Source of the DNA: an uncultured Eubacteriales bacterium
Lineage (GTDB): Bacteria; Bacillota; Clostridia; Oscillospirales; Oscillospiraceae
Direction: 5' to 3'
Length of the DNA: 34,588 bases
Assembly (NCBI GenBank): GCA_900317375.1
Contig: ONGJ01000033.1
Span: 1 to 34,588, forward strand
Below, piece by piece: positions 1 to 7,465 of the stretch. Positions within the stretch are counted from its first letter, which is position 1, and each line of letters starts with the position of its first letter. The notes under the pieces were generated by a model that had not been told where the DNA came from, searched no databases, and saw nothing but the letters and a program-made list of their open reading frames with translations. The position numbers and the translations under genes were made by a program.

Positions 1-29
1 CAGGGCTTCAGCAAGGTTTCGGAACAGGG

Positions 30-75
30 AAAAATAAAAAACGGGGTTGTCTCGGTCTTTTGAGACAACCCCGTT
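30..75 (-). terminator. Rho-independent terminator of the LRR/DUF4214 gene
   Basis: A perfect 14-bp stem (40-53 with 62-75) closes an 8-nt loop. On the minus strand it is followed directly by a T-rich run (the A-rich plus-strand stretch at 30-40). It lies about 65 bp beyond the stop codon of the minus-strand surface-protein gene, so it is the natural transcript end. Nothing else is recognisable in bases 1-29. Confidence 0.9.
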
Positions 76-141
76 CCTCATTTTGATCATGATTGCTTGT
101 TTTTTACGGGTCGGGTCGGTCTGCCCCACAGATAGCCGTTG

Positions 142-2256
142 TCACAGCCCGTAATCTGACACAATCTGTTGGAATTCGGGGGAGTTGGCAAAGTTTACCT
201 CGACCTGTTCGCGGGTCCGGCCCTTCTGCATCTCAGTCAGGTAATAATTCAGACCGCCCGCGTCCGCATCCCGGTCCATGTACAGGTGGTACAGCATCTC
301 GATATACGCCCGGTCACTCAGACCCCGCCCGACACACTCGGGAGAAAAGACAAAGTTGTGCGCCGTCTGATACGGGGTCAGTGTCTTTTCCAGCAGGCTG
401 TGGGTATAGAAGTTCAGACCGTCGGCCTCGCCGCTGCGCTCCAGTGCGTAGAGATAGTTCCGGTTCACAAAAGCCGTGACCAGGGGATTCCTGTCGCGCC
501 ATTCGAGCTCGACGAAACCGGGTTCGATGTGGTAAGAACTGCAGATCGCCGCAAATTCGGGAGAGCCGGAAAAGCTGTTGATGACGGCGTTATAGCTCAG
601 ACCCCGGTCGAGGTTCGCGCTGTGATACGCCAGGCCGTCGGGGTCCGGCTCACGGTCCAGCATCGTCCGATAGACGATCGTCACGGCCGAGCTGGGCGCA
701 AGCTGCTTATTCGTGAACTCCGGACTGTTCATGAAGCTGCTGACCAGCTGCGCGGCGCTCAGAGAGCGGCTGCTGAGTACGCCGAAATAGTATGCCAGAC
801 CGTCATGGTCCGCCTCGCGTCCGAGGATCAGGCTGTACGCCCGCCTGATAAAGGCCGGCAGAGGATCGGAAACCCAGGTGATGCTCAGGCCTCCGTAGTT
901 TTTTAAATCGTAGCTTGTCCAAGCCCTGTCAGTTGGATAATAGGCAAAGGCCGTCAGGTCCTTGAAAGCATAGGCGTTGATTGCCGGCGGCTCGCCCAGA
1001 AAGCGAATCTCTTCCACATCGGTCCCGTACAGGGCAAAGTCGCCGATTTCCATCACCCCGTCCGGGATGGTCATGGTCGTCAGACCGCTGCATTCGGCAA
1101 AGGCGCCGTAGCCGATGCGCGTCAGCCGTGGCGGAAGCTTCAGGCTCTGCAGTTTTTCGCAATAGGCAAAACTGTTGTCGCCGATTTCCGTCACGCCTGC
1201 CGGGATCGCAACGCTTTCCAGGGCGCTGCACTGGCCGAAGGCAGAATTGCCGATTCTCGTCACGCCTGCCGGGATCGTAACGCGCTGAAGCCCACTGCAG
1301 TAGGCGAAAACGCTGTCGGCGATTTCCGTCACACCCGCGGGGATCGTAACCTCGGTCAGAGAGCCGCAGCCGATGAAAGCGCAGATGTCGATCGATGTCA
1401 GCTCCGCGGGAAGCGTTACGGCCTGCAGGGCGGTGCAGTACGAGAAGGCGCCGTATCCAATGCTTGTGATGCCCGCGGGGATGATGGCGGCCGTCAGGAT
1501 TTCGCATTCATTGAATGCGTTATCCGGGACCGCCTTTGTCCAGCCGAACTCGATGTCACAGCCGCTGCCGATCGGCCCCGCCGTTTTCAGGCCGCTGCAG
1601 CCGGTGAAAACACGTCTGCCGACAGTCGTCACGCTGCCCGGGATTGTAAACTCGGTCAACGCGCTGCAAGAACGGAAAGCATCGTTGGAGATCTCGGTCA
1701 CGCTCGAGGGAATCTGGACACGCGTAAGAGCAGTGCAGTTGAAAAACGCGTTCCAGCCGATGCGGGTGATGCCGGGGTTCAGAATGACGGTTCGGATCTT
1801 TCCAGTATAGCGGCGCCAGCCCTCGAAAGTACCCATGCCGATGTTTTCCAGCGGGCCTTCGCCGGAGAAAACCAGAGTCCCTGTGTCATCCAGCACCCAG
1901 TCTACCCCGTACCAGTCGCCGGAGGCGACCACCGAGCCACCGGGAGTGCCGGAAAGCACCTCGGCGTCGGCGGATCCCTCCTCTAGGATGATATCTTCCG
2001 CCTCTTCCGTGATCGGAAGCGCGTCCTCTGCTGGAGACGCGTCCTCCGCCGCCTCTTCCTGAATCGGAAGCTCATCCGGCTCTTCCGGGGCGGCGTCTTC
2101 CGGGAGGACGGACGATACCGGCTCGTCCATAGTCAGAAGAATACCCGCTTCGGCGCTGTCCTGATCGTCCCCAAACGCGGCAGGCAACAGGGAAAGGAAC
2201 AGCGCCAGGCACAGCAGCAGGGACAGGGGTATTGCTCTCTTCATCTTCCGGTTCAT
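142..2256 (-). CDS. Secreted BspA-type leucine-rich-repeat protein with C-terminal DUF4214 domains
   Basis: This is a predicted exported surface protein of about 704 residues. The N-terminus is basic and then strongly hydrophobic, with a signal-peptide-like end near AAFG. An acidic, Glu/Ala/Asp-rich spacer follows. About ten LRR_5 (BspA-like) repeats come next, of the pattern ITxIGxxAFxxCxxLxxVxIPxxVTxI, covering roughly residues 120-440. The C-terminal 230 residues are DUF4214 repeats (LGREADxxGLAYY, MLDREPDPDGLAYH, MDRDADAGGLNYY, each followed by NSPEF-like blocks). I chose the ATG at 2256 over an in-frame ATG at 2289 because an AGCGAGG ribosome-binding site lies 8 nt upstream of it. BspA repeats and DUF4214 occur in adhesins and exported proteins, but the ligand here is unknown. 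The DUF4214 part is clearly paralogous to the gene at 7466-8563, which faces the opposite way. Confidence 0.9.
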   Translation of the reverse strand: MNRKMKRAIPLSLLLCLALFLSLLPAAFGDDQDSAEAGILLTMDEPVSSVLPEDAAPEEPDELPIQEEAAEDASPAEDALPITEEAEDIILEEGSADAEVLSGTPGGSVVASGDWYGVDWVLDDTGTLVFSGEGPLENIGMGTFEGWRRYTGKIRTVILNPGITRIGWNAFFNCTALTRVQIPSSVTEISNDAFRSCSALTEFTIPGSVTTVGRRVFTGCSGLKTAGPIGSGCDIEFGWTKAVPDNAFNECEILTAAIIPAGITSIGYGAFSYCTALQAVTLPAELTSIDICAFIGCGSLTEVTIPAGVTEIADSVFAYCSGLQRVTIPAGVTRIGNSAFGQCSALESVAIPAGVTEIGDNSFAYCEKLQSLKLPPRLTRIGYGAFAECSGLTTMTIPDGVMEIGDFALYGTDVEEIRFLGEPPAINAYAFKDLTAFAYYPTDRAWTSYDLKNYGGLSITWVSDPLPAFIRRAYSLILGREADHDGLAYYFGVLSSRSLSAAQLVSSFMNSPEFTNKQLAPSSAVTIVYRTMLDREPDPDGLAYHSANLDRGLSYNAVINSFSGSPEFAAICSSYHIEPGFVELEWRDRNPLVTAFVNRNYLYALERSGEADGLNFYTHSLLEKTLTPYQTAHNFVFSPECVGRGLSDRAYIEMLYHLYMDRDADAGGLNYYLTEMQKGRTREQVEVNFANSPEFQQIVSDYGL

Positions 2257-2302
2257 CTGTTCAACCTCGCTTTCTCTTTTCGTCTGCATTTCGTCTGTCC
2301 CT

Positions 2303-2331
2303 ATTGTACCATGCCGAAGCTGCGATTACAA
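2303..2331 (-). promoter_or_regulatory. Sigma-A-like promoter of the LRR/DUF4214 gene
   Basis: On the minus strand there is a TTGTAA -35 box (2326-2331), a 17-nt spacer and a TACAAT -10 box (2303-2308). The -10 box is about 47 bp upstream of the chosen ATG. Confidence 0.7.
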
Positions 2332-2781
2332 CATGAGAAGAGAGCTTCTGTTCTCAGCCCGTTGGCACATAAGACCGTCCCCGTGTCCTATGTCGAATAG
2401 AAAACTCTGAAGATTTTGCACCGTCCCATCGTCTTAAAAACCGGAAGAAAGATGATGGGACGGTGTAAAATCGGAGGCGTTTTTCGTCCCTGGTCAGGCG
2501 CAGGCGACCTGCCCCTAGCCTGCCGGCTGGAAACATCCGGCGCCAGAGCGGTAACATGATTATTACAATGTATAAAAAACCGAAAAAGAGTCTTAAAAAT
2601 TTTTAAGAAACTGACATTAAGCCTTGACAATAAAACTGTTTTAATTAAACCCCGGTATATAGTCTGTCAGACCATGTGCCTATTTGTGGTATGGCAGAAA
2701 TATCCGAACGAGGGACCTAAAGTTTAGCAAGAGTATCTTCGTCCTTCGGAATCTCAATCACGGAAGAAAGGAATTAAGATC
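2332..2781. other. Gene-free left flank of the AT-rich island
   Basis: No convincing gene is seen here. The short open frames on the minus strand lack ribosome-binding sites and family resemblance. The stretch marks the change from GC-rich surface-gene DNA to AT-richer DNA. Near 2370 it contains a tract (GACCGTCCCCGTGTCC) that resembles the REP-like palindromic elements seen in clostridial genomes. A long hairpin (2414-2470) follows. No insertion-sequence end or target duplication could be identified by eye. Confidence 0.4.
2414..2470 (+). repeat. 20-bp inverted repeat (RNA-type hairpin, possible REP/MITE remnant)
   Basis: Arms 2414-2433 and 2451-2470 pair over 20 positions. The two non-Watson-Crick positions are both G-U in plus-strand RNA and would be C-A mismatches in minus-strand RNA. 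The pattern therefore fits a structure kept at the level of a plus-strand transcript. There is no U-tract directly after it, so it is not an obvious terminator. It may instead be a miniature palindromic mobile element. Confidence 0.5.
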
Positions 2782-2927
2782 ATGAATCACAACGCTATAG
2801 ATACTATTTCCGCATTCTATTCCATACCACAGAGAGCGGCGGCAAAGAAATAACTCTATTGTTTGATTTTGACAAGCTGATACGGCCGATAACAGATCAG
2901 CCAAAAGAGAAAGGCGGTGCATCGTGA
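2782..2927 (+). pseudogene. Small frameshifted ORF, mobile-element type
   Basis: An AAAGGA ribosome-binding site sits 9 nt before the ATG at 2782. That frame closes after 23 codons. The next frame (in phase with 2793) then reads a protein-like 44-codon stretch containing GGKEITLLFDFDKL and ends at 2925-2927. One missing base just after the ATG would join start and body into a peptide of about 48 residues. The stop overlaps the GTG of the following 31-codon ORF, an operon-like arrangement. I do not recognise the family. The setting, next to a recombinase remnant, suggests a small accessory gene of an integrative element. A programmed slip or a sequencing error are alternatives. Confidence 0.4.
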
Positions 2928-3019
2928 AGCTGATACAGTACATCAATCGGCTCTTCTCTGTCCGCTTGACACCCGAAGAAATCATCTACTTGACAGCGGT
3001 GCAAATCCGGGCCATGTGA
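2924..3019 (+). CDS. Very small hypothetical protein (31 aa)
   Basis: A GTG at 2924 is preceded by an AAAGGCGG ribosome-binding site with 5 nt spacing. The ORF overlaps the stop of the preceding broken ORF by four bases. The peptide is basic at the N-terminus with an amphipathic middle (LFSVRLTPEEIIYL). A terminator-like hairpin follows 15 bp after the stop, which supports a real transcription unit. No family is recognised. It could be a leader or a remnant of a longer gene. Confidence 0.35.
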   Translation: MKLIQYINRLFSVRLTPEEIIYLTAVQIRAM

Positions 3020-3034
3020 ACCGCCTGTGATCTT

Positions 3035-3068
3035 CACACGGCAGCGGAAAGCCTGCCGTGTGTGTTTT
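3035..3068 (+). terminator. Rho-independent terminator after the 31-aa ORF
   Basis: A perfect 10-bp stem (3035-3044 with 3053-3062) closes an 8-nt loop and is followed by TGTTTT. It lies just after the stop of the small ORF at 2924-3019. Confidence 0.65.
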
Positions 3069-3180
3069 CACATTTGAAGCAGTAAAACGCCACAGCGGGC
3101 AATTATGCCGCTCAGAAAAGCCAACGGAAAGAGAATGGCACTTTATCTGCCACCCGGAAAATTGAAGAGATAAGGCTTGC

Positions 3181-3217
3181 TTTTGAAGTGTGCACGGGAT
3201 TCAGGCCGTGCTATACT
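3181..3217 (+). promoter_or_regulatory. Extended -10 promoter, copy A (upstream of the recombinase)
   Basis: A 37-nt element begins TTTTGAAGTG and ends TGCTATACT, that is, TG-n-TATACT, an extended -10 box at 3209-3217. The same element with identical length occurs at 4080-4116. The recombinase start is about 120 bp downstream, so a leader would be transcribed. A second possible promoter lies closer (GTGACT at 3269-3274, 18 nt, TAAAAT at 3293-3298). The 3063-3340 interval otherwise holds no gene. Confidence 0.55.
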
Positions 3218-3340
3218 TCAACTCAGATAATACCATTTTAACGGGTATACCAAAATAATTCTTGTGCGGTGACTTTTCACCCGTCAATCCGGTAAAATTG
3301 TAGAGGAACGTTTTTTGTGAGACAGAAAGGGGATTTATCT

Positions 3341-4025
3341 ATGACTTACGGATATTGCAGAATCAGCAGGCCAACACAGAACATTGACCGGAAAGCCCGG
3401 AATATTTCAGAATATGATAGCACGGCAAAGCTGATCAAAGAAGCGTACACGGGAACAACGCAAGAGCGCCCAGCATGGTTAAAGCTTCGCAAGGGATTAA
3501 AGCCGGGGGGATACCGTGATATTTGATTCCGTTTCCAGAATGTCCAGAAACGCGGCAGAGGGGTTCCGGGAGTATCAAGAGCTTTTTGACGCCGGGGTTA
3601 ACCTTGTGTTCCTGAAAGAGCGGCACATTGACACAGAGACATACAAGACAGCTTTACAATCCGGTATTGATATGACGGGAAATCAGATCGCAGATATCTA
3701 TATTGAGGCCACAAACAGGGTATTGATGATTCTTGCACGGCAACAGATAGAGCTTGCTTTTCTGCAAGCGGAAAAAGAAGTGCAGGATTTGCACACTCGC
3801 ACAGCCGAGGGAATGAAGACAGCAAAGCTAAACGGGAAACAGACAGGTCGTCCTGTGGGCGCGGTGGTGGTTACAAAGAAATCTGTACATGCGAAAGCTG
3901 TAATCAAGCAACACTCGCGTGATTTCGGCGGGACGCTCAATGATACCGATGTGATCAAGTTAATTGGGGAAATCAGCCGGAATTCTTTCTACAAGTATAA
4001 GGCAGAGCTGAAAGCGGAAATGTAA
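3341..4025 (+). pseudogene. Serine recombinase (resolvase/invertase family), frameshifted
   Basis: The joined frames give a site-specific recombinase of about 227 residues. Residues 1-60 (YGYCRIS with the catalytic Ser, then EAYTGT) are in one frame. The rest is in another: DSVSRMSRN with the conserved arginines, the dimer helix, the GRPVG hinge, and a C-terminal helix-turn-helix-like region ending SFYKYKAEL. The switch falls in a run of six G at about 3505-3510, where five would keep the frame (KPGDTVIFDS). All expected blocks are present, so a single +1 event is the only visible damage. The start at 3341 has an AAAGGGG ribosome-binding site 8 nt upstream. Such enzymes belong to plasmids, transposons and integrative elements. 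The active state would need a -1 slip in the G run. A sequencing error is also possible. Confidence 0.85.
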
Positions 4026-4079
4026 AAAGGAATTATCCGAGCTTAACATTTCAATGATTTTTGATTTTTCCAGAAGCGT

Positions 4080-4116
4080 TTTTGAAGTGGGCAAACATGA
4101 TTCTGTATGCTATACT
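4080..4116 (+). promoter_or_regulatory. Extended -10 promoter, copy B (upstream of the acidic ORF)
   Basis: This element has the same length and layout as 3181-3217: TTTTGAAGTG at the left, GCA at the same offset, and TGCTATACT at the right. The middle differs. The first possible codon of the acidic ORF lies about 90 bp downstream. Two such copies in 1 kb suggest co-regulation by one factor of the former mobile element. Confidence 0.55.
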
Positions 4117-4204
4117 CAGATCATAGGTAAGGGTTCCTGACATTGTTTCCCTACTACCTATCAGATCTACCACCACTGCGGAAAAAATATAGAAAGGACT
4201 TGCA

Positions 4205-4399
4205 ATCACGGGCTATATCTTTGATCAGAGCACAGGGGGAGCGCTTTTTACGCTCGATGATAACACGGCGATAGACGAGAGAGGGAATATTGTCACAAGG
4301 ATTTCTGATGATATGGCTATTGACTTCAGCACAGGGGATGCACATTTCTTTTCTGATTGGGATTCAGAAGACAGCCTTGACAGCGACTTTGATTTCTAA
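4205..4399 (+). CDS. Highly acidic 64-aa protein with no standard start codon
   Basis: The frame from 4205 to the TAA at 4397-4399 reads as a coherent small protein (TGYIFDQSTGGALFTLDDN and onward). It contains about 16 Asp/Glu against two Arg and ends in an Asp/Ser/Phe tail. A GAAAGGA ribosome-binding site lies about 6 nt before the codon ATC at 4205, exactly where an ATG would be expected. An in-frame TAG lies upstream. Either ATC is used as a rare start or the gene has lost its start by one substitution. Promoter copy B lies upstream and a strong terminator downstream. Strong acidity in a mobile-element setting recalls DNA-mimic anti-restriction proteins, but I see no family match and that is speculation. 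Confidence 0.45.
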   Translation: MTGYIFDQSTGGALFTLDDNTAIDERGNIVTRISDDMAIDFSTGDAHFFSDWDSEDSLDSDFDF

Positions 4400-4464
4400 A
4401 TAGACAGAACAGGATTATATGCACATGCCTTTAGCCCATCACTAAATAATTCATGAGTATTATC

Positions 4465-4526
4465 AAGAAACAGACGATTTGTTCGCAGATCGTCTGTTTC
4501 TTTGTTCGGAGATCGTCTGTTTCTTT
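4465..4526 (+). terminator. Terminator with a duplicated 3' arm
   Basis: A 14-bp stem (4465-4478 with 4489-4502) closes a 10-nt loop and is followed by a T-containing run. A 23-nt unit carrying the 3' arm is then repeated in tandem (4481-4503 and 4504-4526, one difference). The single 5' arm could therefore pair with either copy. It follows the acidic ORF and directly precedes the promoter of the next gene. Confidence 0.75.
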
Positions 4527-4529
4527 TGG

Positions 4530-4558
4530 TTGTATTATACGAATCAATATGGTATAGT
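4530..4558 (+). promoter_or_regulatory. Sigma-A-like promoter of the InlB-repeat protein gene
   Basis: A TTGTAT -35 box (4530-4535), a 17-nt spacer and a TATAGT -10 box (4553-4558) lie about 70 bp before the start codon. Confidence 0.65.
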
Positions 4559-4625
4559 TATACTATTATATGTGTTTTTGCTAGTGAAAACCTGATTCAT
4601 AGGGATTTGCGGAGGGTTAAGGAAC

Positions 4626-7085
4626 ATGTTGATGAATAAGAACACGAAAACCACGGGGAAAAGAGGATTGTCTCTGTTGCTGGCAATGCTGATCTGCCTC
4701 GGTTCTTTCTCAATTTCGGCATTTGCGGAAGAGCCTGATGAGGCAGTGTCAGCAGAAGTACTTTCTGTCGTTGAGGAAACAGAAATCGATGATTCCACAA
4801 AAGAAAACACCTTTGTTGATGCGGCAACGTATAAAACCCGGTTTAAAACAGGCTTTGAAGACTTTGGTAGCACGGATGGTATCTTCAATGACAGCAAAGA
4901 CTCCGCAACCACATGGACTGTCCGTTTCGAGATGAACGGGTACGGAACACAGGTGCCTGCGCAACAAATTGAACCGGGCAGAAAAGCAACCAAGCCGGTT
5001 CCAAACCCAAGTCAAGATGGAATTGTTTTTTACAATTGGTATGCTGACCAAGAGTGCACAACCGTTTTTGACTTTGACAGAGAGATCACAGATAATACCA
5101 TAGTATATGCCCGGTGGCGCTGCATAGTTACTTATGATGCGGCGCCCGGTACTGTTACAATCAGTGGTTATACTCGGCCTGCAGTAAAAGTGTATAAAGA
5201 TATTAATCAAACAGCAATTTTTCATGCTCCTAACGCTTTAGATGGTTATATATTTGATAAATGGTACATGGATGAGGCTTACGATACACCGTTTGACTTC
5301 AATACTCCAATTACAAGAAATACGACTCTCTATGCCAAATGGATTCCTGACTTCAGAATAATTGAAGGCAATAGAGGTATAGCGTATTATGGAAGCAACT
5401 ATGACTTCACCTTAAACTATTCTTTTTCCAATTACAGTGTAAACAGTGGCTTGTTTAAGGTTTATGTTGTCAGAGACGGCAGCGAGTTTGGTGATGCCCT
5501 CAGCCAGGAGAATTACGTTATTACATCGAATTCAGAAGGCCTTGTCGTAGTTACACTGAAGGCTGCTTATATCAATGCCTGTGAAGATGCGGAGACATAC
5601 AAAATCCGTTTTGATACAGGTCTTGAAGATTCAGGTTTCACAGATGGTATCTTTAGTATCAACACAGACCTCACAACAACTTGGACTGTCTCCTTCGAGA
5701 ATAAAGTGACTGGTGTTACTAATTGGCCCATAAACCAGCAGGTCCCTGCTAATGGTAGGGCCATAAGACCGACTGCTACTCCGACAGCTGGCGATTATGT
5801 CTTTGATGGCTGGTATGCGGATGCAGGATTGAAGAAAATATTTGACTTCACAAAAGCCATTACCAATGATACTGATATATATGCCAAGTGGCGGTGTGAG
5901 GTGGTATTTGTTACTGCTCATGGAGCAACGCCGACAACACAGATCGTAGATATCAATGGAACTGCGAAAACCCCTGGCAATATGAGTTGGATCGGCTATA
6001 AATGGGGTGGATGGACCGATGAGGCAGACAATACCTTTGACTTCAAAACGCCAATCACAAAAAACAGAACACTTTACGCAAAGTGGATTCCTGACCTGAA
6101 GATCACGATAGGCGACGGAGGCACGGCGCATTACGGCAGTACCTATCCCTTCACTCTGAATTATTATTTTCCCGATTACAATACAAACAAAGATCTGTTT
6201 GATGTGTATATTGCAAGGAGCGGCAGCAATTATGCCGTTCTCAACAGAGACTATTATGCTGTTACGCAGGACTTGGATAAGCGAGTCGTGGTTACTTTGA
6301 AGGCCTCTTATATCAGGACTCTCACCGATGGGGCAACCTACTATATCCTGTTCGATACAGGGCTGCCTGATCCTCCCACCGACCTGGGCGCCACCGAGGG
6401 TACCTTCAAGGTCAGCAAAGCGCCAAAGACGACTTCTTTCGTTGTCACTTTTGCTGATAATGGTATGGTTGGAGCTACGAATATGCCCCCTGATCAAACG
6501 GTGCAATCGGGTGGAAAGGCAGTTAGGCCTGTAGCCATACCAAGTGCGGAGGGTTATCAGTTCCTTGACTGGTTTACAGATCCAGAAGGAACCACAGCAT
6601 TCGATTTCAACAACACAGGGATTACGAAGAATACAATCGTTTATGCCAAGTGGGTTACAAATGCTCTTCGTCTTCCTTCAGGCTTAACCACGATTGAAAG
6701 CGAAGCTTTTGCCAATGTCAGCGCACAGTGGATTATTGTTCCTGATTCTGTGGAAGTGATCGAGTCCCGCGCCTTTGCAGACTGTCCCAACTTGTTAGTC
6801 TTATATTTTGAGGGGTCTCCATACACTATTGCCTTGAATACTCTGTCCGGGAGCGATAATGCTGCCGTTAACGTTATTCGCGGGAGTTCTGCGGAAAAAT
6901 GGGCAAACCGGGTAGGTTTGACCGTAATCTACCGATCAGATTCTTCTTCCGAGGATGGTGAGATCCATGATCCTTATTACAGCGACGACAGCACCTACAA
7001 CGTGATTACCTGTCCGTCCTGTGGACAGGAAGTATCCATGGCTTACAGCGATTGTCCGTACTGCGGGTATCGGATTTACGGATGA
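4626..7085 (+). CDS. Secreted InlB B-repeat protein with LRR-like block and C-terminal zinc ribbon
   Basis: This is an 819-residue exported protein. The N-terminal signal peptide (KKR-like start, LSLLLAMLICLGSFSISAFA) is followed by an acidic stretch. Four InlB B-repeat (Listeria-Bacteroides repeat, Flg_new-type) units follow, of the form TWTVxFxxNG...FxxWYADxxxxxxFDFxxxITxxTxxYAKW. They alternate with Ig-like spacer modules beginning at IxxGxxGxAxYGSxYxFTLNY. Near residues 680-780 there is a short BspA-type LRR segment (SGLTTIESEAFAN). The last 30 residues carry CPSC and CPYC pairs, a four-Cys zinc ribbon. A GGAGGG ribosome-binding site precedes the ATG; a second ATG two codons on is also possible. 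Codon use and AT content differ visibly from the operon downstream. InlB repeats are known in surface proteins, but the target here is unknown. No LPXTG or DUF4214 anchor is seen. Confidence 0.85.
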   Translation: MLMNKNTKTTGKRGLSLLLAMLICLGSFSISAFAEEPDEAVSAEVLSVVEETEIDDSTKENTFVDAATYKTRFKTGFEDFGSTDGIFNDSKDSATTWTVRFEMNGYGTQVPAQQIEPGRKATKPVPNPSQDGIVFYNWYADQECTTVFDFDREITDNTIVYARWRCIVTYDAAPGTVTISGYTRPAVKVYKDINQTAIFHAPNALDGYIFDKWYMDEAYDTPFDFNTPITRNTTLYAKWIPDFRIIEGNRGIAYYGSNYDFTLNYSFSNYSVNSGLFKVYVVRDGSEFGDALSQENYVITSNSEGLVVVTLKAAYINACEDAETYKIRFDTGLEDSGFTDGIFSINTDLTTTWTVSFENKVTGVTNWPINQQVPANGRAIRPTATPTAGDYVFDGWYADAGLKKIFDFTKAITNDTDIYAKWRCEVVFVTAHGATPTTQIVDINGTAKTPGNMSWIGYKWGGWTDEADNTFDFKTPITKNRTLYAKWIPDLKITIGDGGTAHYGSTYPFTLNYYFPDYNTNKDLFDVYIARSGSNYAVLNRDYYAVTQDLDKRVVVTLKASYIRTLTDGATYYILFDTGLPDPPTDLGATEGTFKVSKAPKTTSFVVTFADNGMVGATNMPPDQTVQSGGKAVRPVAIPSAEGYQFLDWFTDPEGTTAFDFNNTGITKNTIVYAKWVTNALRLPSGLTTIESEAFANVSAQWIIVPDSVEVIESRAFADCPNLLVLYFEGSPYTIALNTLSGSDNAAVNVIRGSSAEKWANRVGLTVIYRSDSSSEDGEIHDPYYSDDSTYNVITCPSCGQEVSMAYSDCPYCGYRIYG

Positions 7086-7465
7086 ACAGGGTACAGTCGG
7101 TATGATTGTCTGATTATGCAGGAAAAAACAGAAAAATCTGACAGGTGCTGTTCACCGCAAACCGTACAGCGGTGGCTGTTATCAGCCGTCGCTTCTGTAA
7201 ACTATAGTTACTTTCGACATTTAGACTTACGTTAGGAAGCATTCTACTATGTCCTACATTCACTATGACAAAAAACCAAGTAAACTGTTGACGAAGACAA
7301 AAGGCCGGTGCGTTTGGTGCATCGGCCTTAAGTCTATCCATATTGCGCTTCTATTTTTCGTAAGTTTTTCGTAAGGTCAAATTAAGAGCCTGTCAAAAGT
7401 TCCGAAAAACGATGCAAAATCCGATAGAATCAATTAATCTGAGCTGAATAGTTCCTTATCAGTAC
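7086..7465. other. Gene-free right flank of the AT-rich island
   Basis: No gene is supported here. There is an imperfect 11-bp hairpin at 7301-7329 (one G-U pair). Its only T-rich side is on the minus strand, so it is a poor terminator for the upstream plus-strand gene. A GAGCCTGTCAAAAG tract near 7387 looks like an insertion-sequence end, but no partner copy was found. In-frame coding sense resumes just after a TGA at about 7446 (IVPYQYMPPM), which marks where the truncated gene at 7466 begins to make sense. Confidence 0.4.

Noticed and set aside
7301-7329. Hairpin as terminator of the InlB-repeat gene
   Set aside because: No U-run follows on the plus strand, and it lies over 200 bp from the stop. 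Its T-rich side is on the minus strand, where no gene ends.
7385-7405. GAGCCTGTCAAAAG tract as an insertion-sequence end
   Set aside because: No inverted partner or transposase was found in the window, so it is only a hint.
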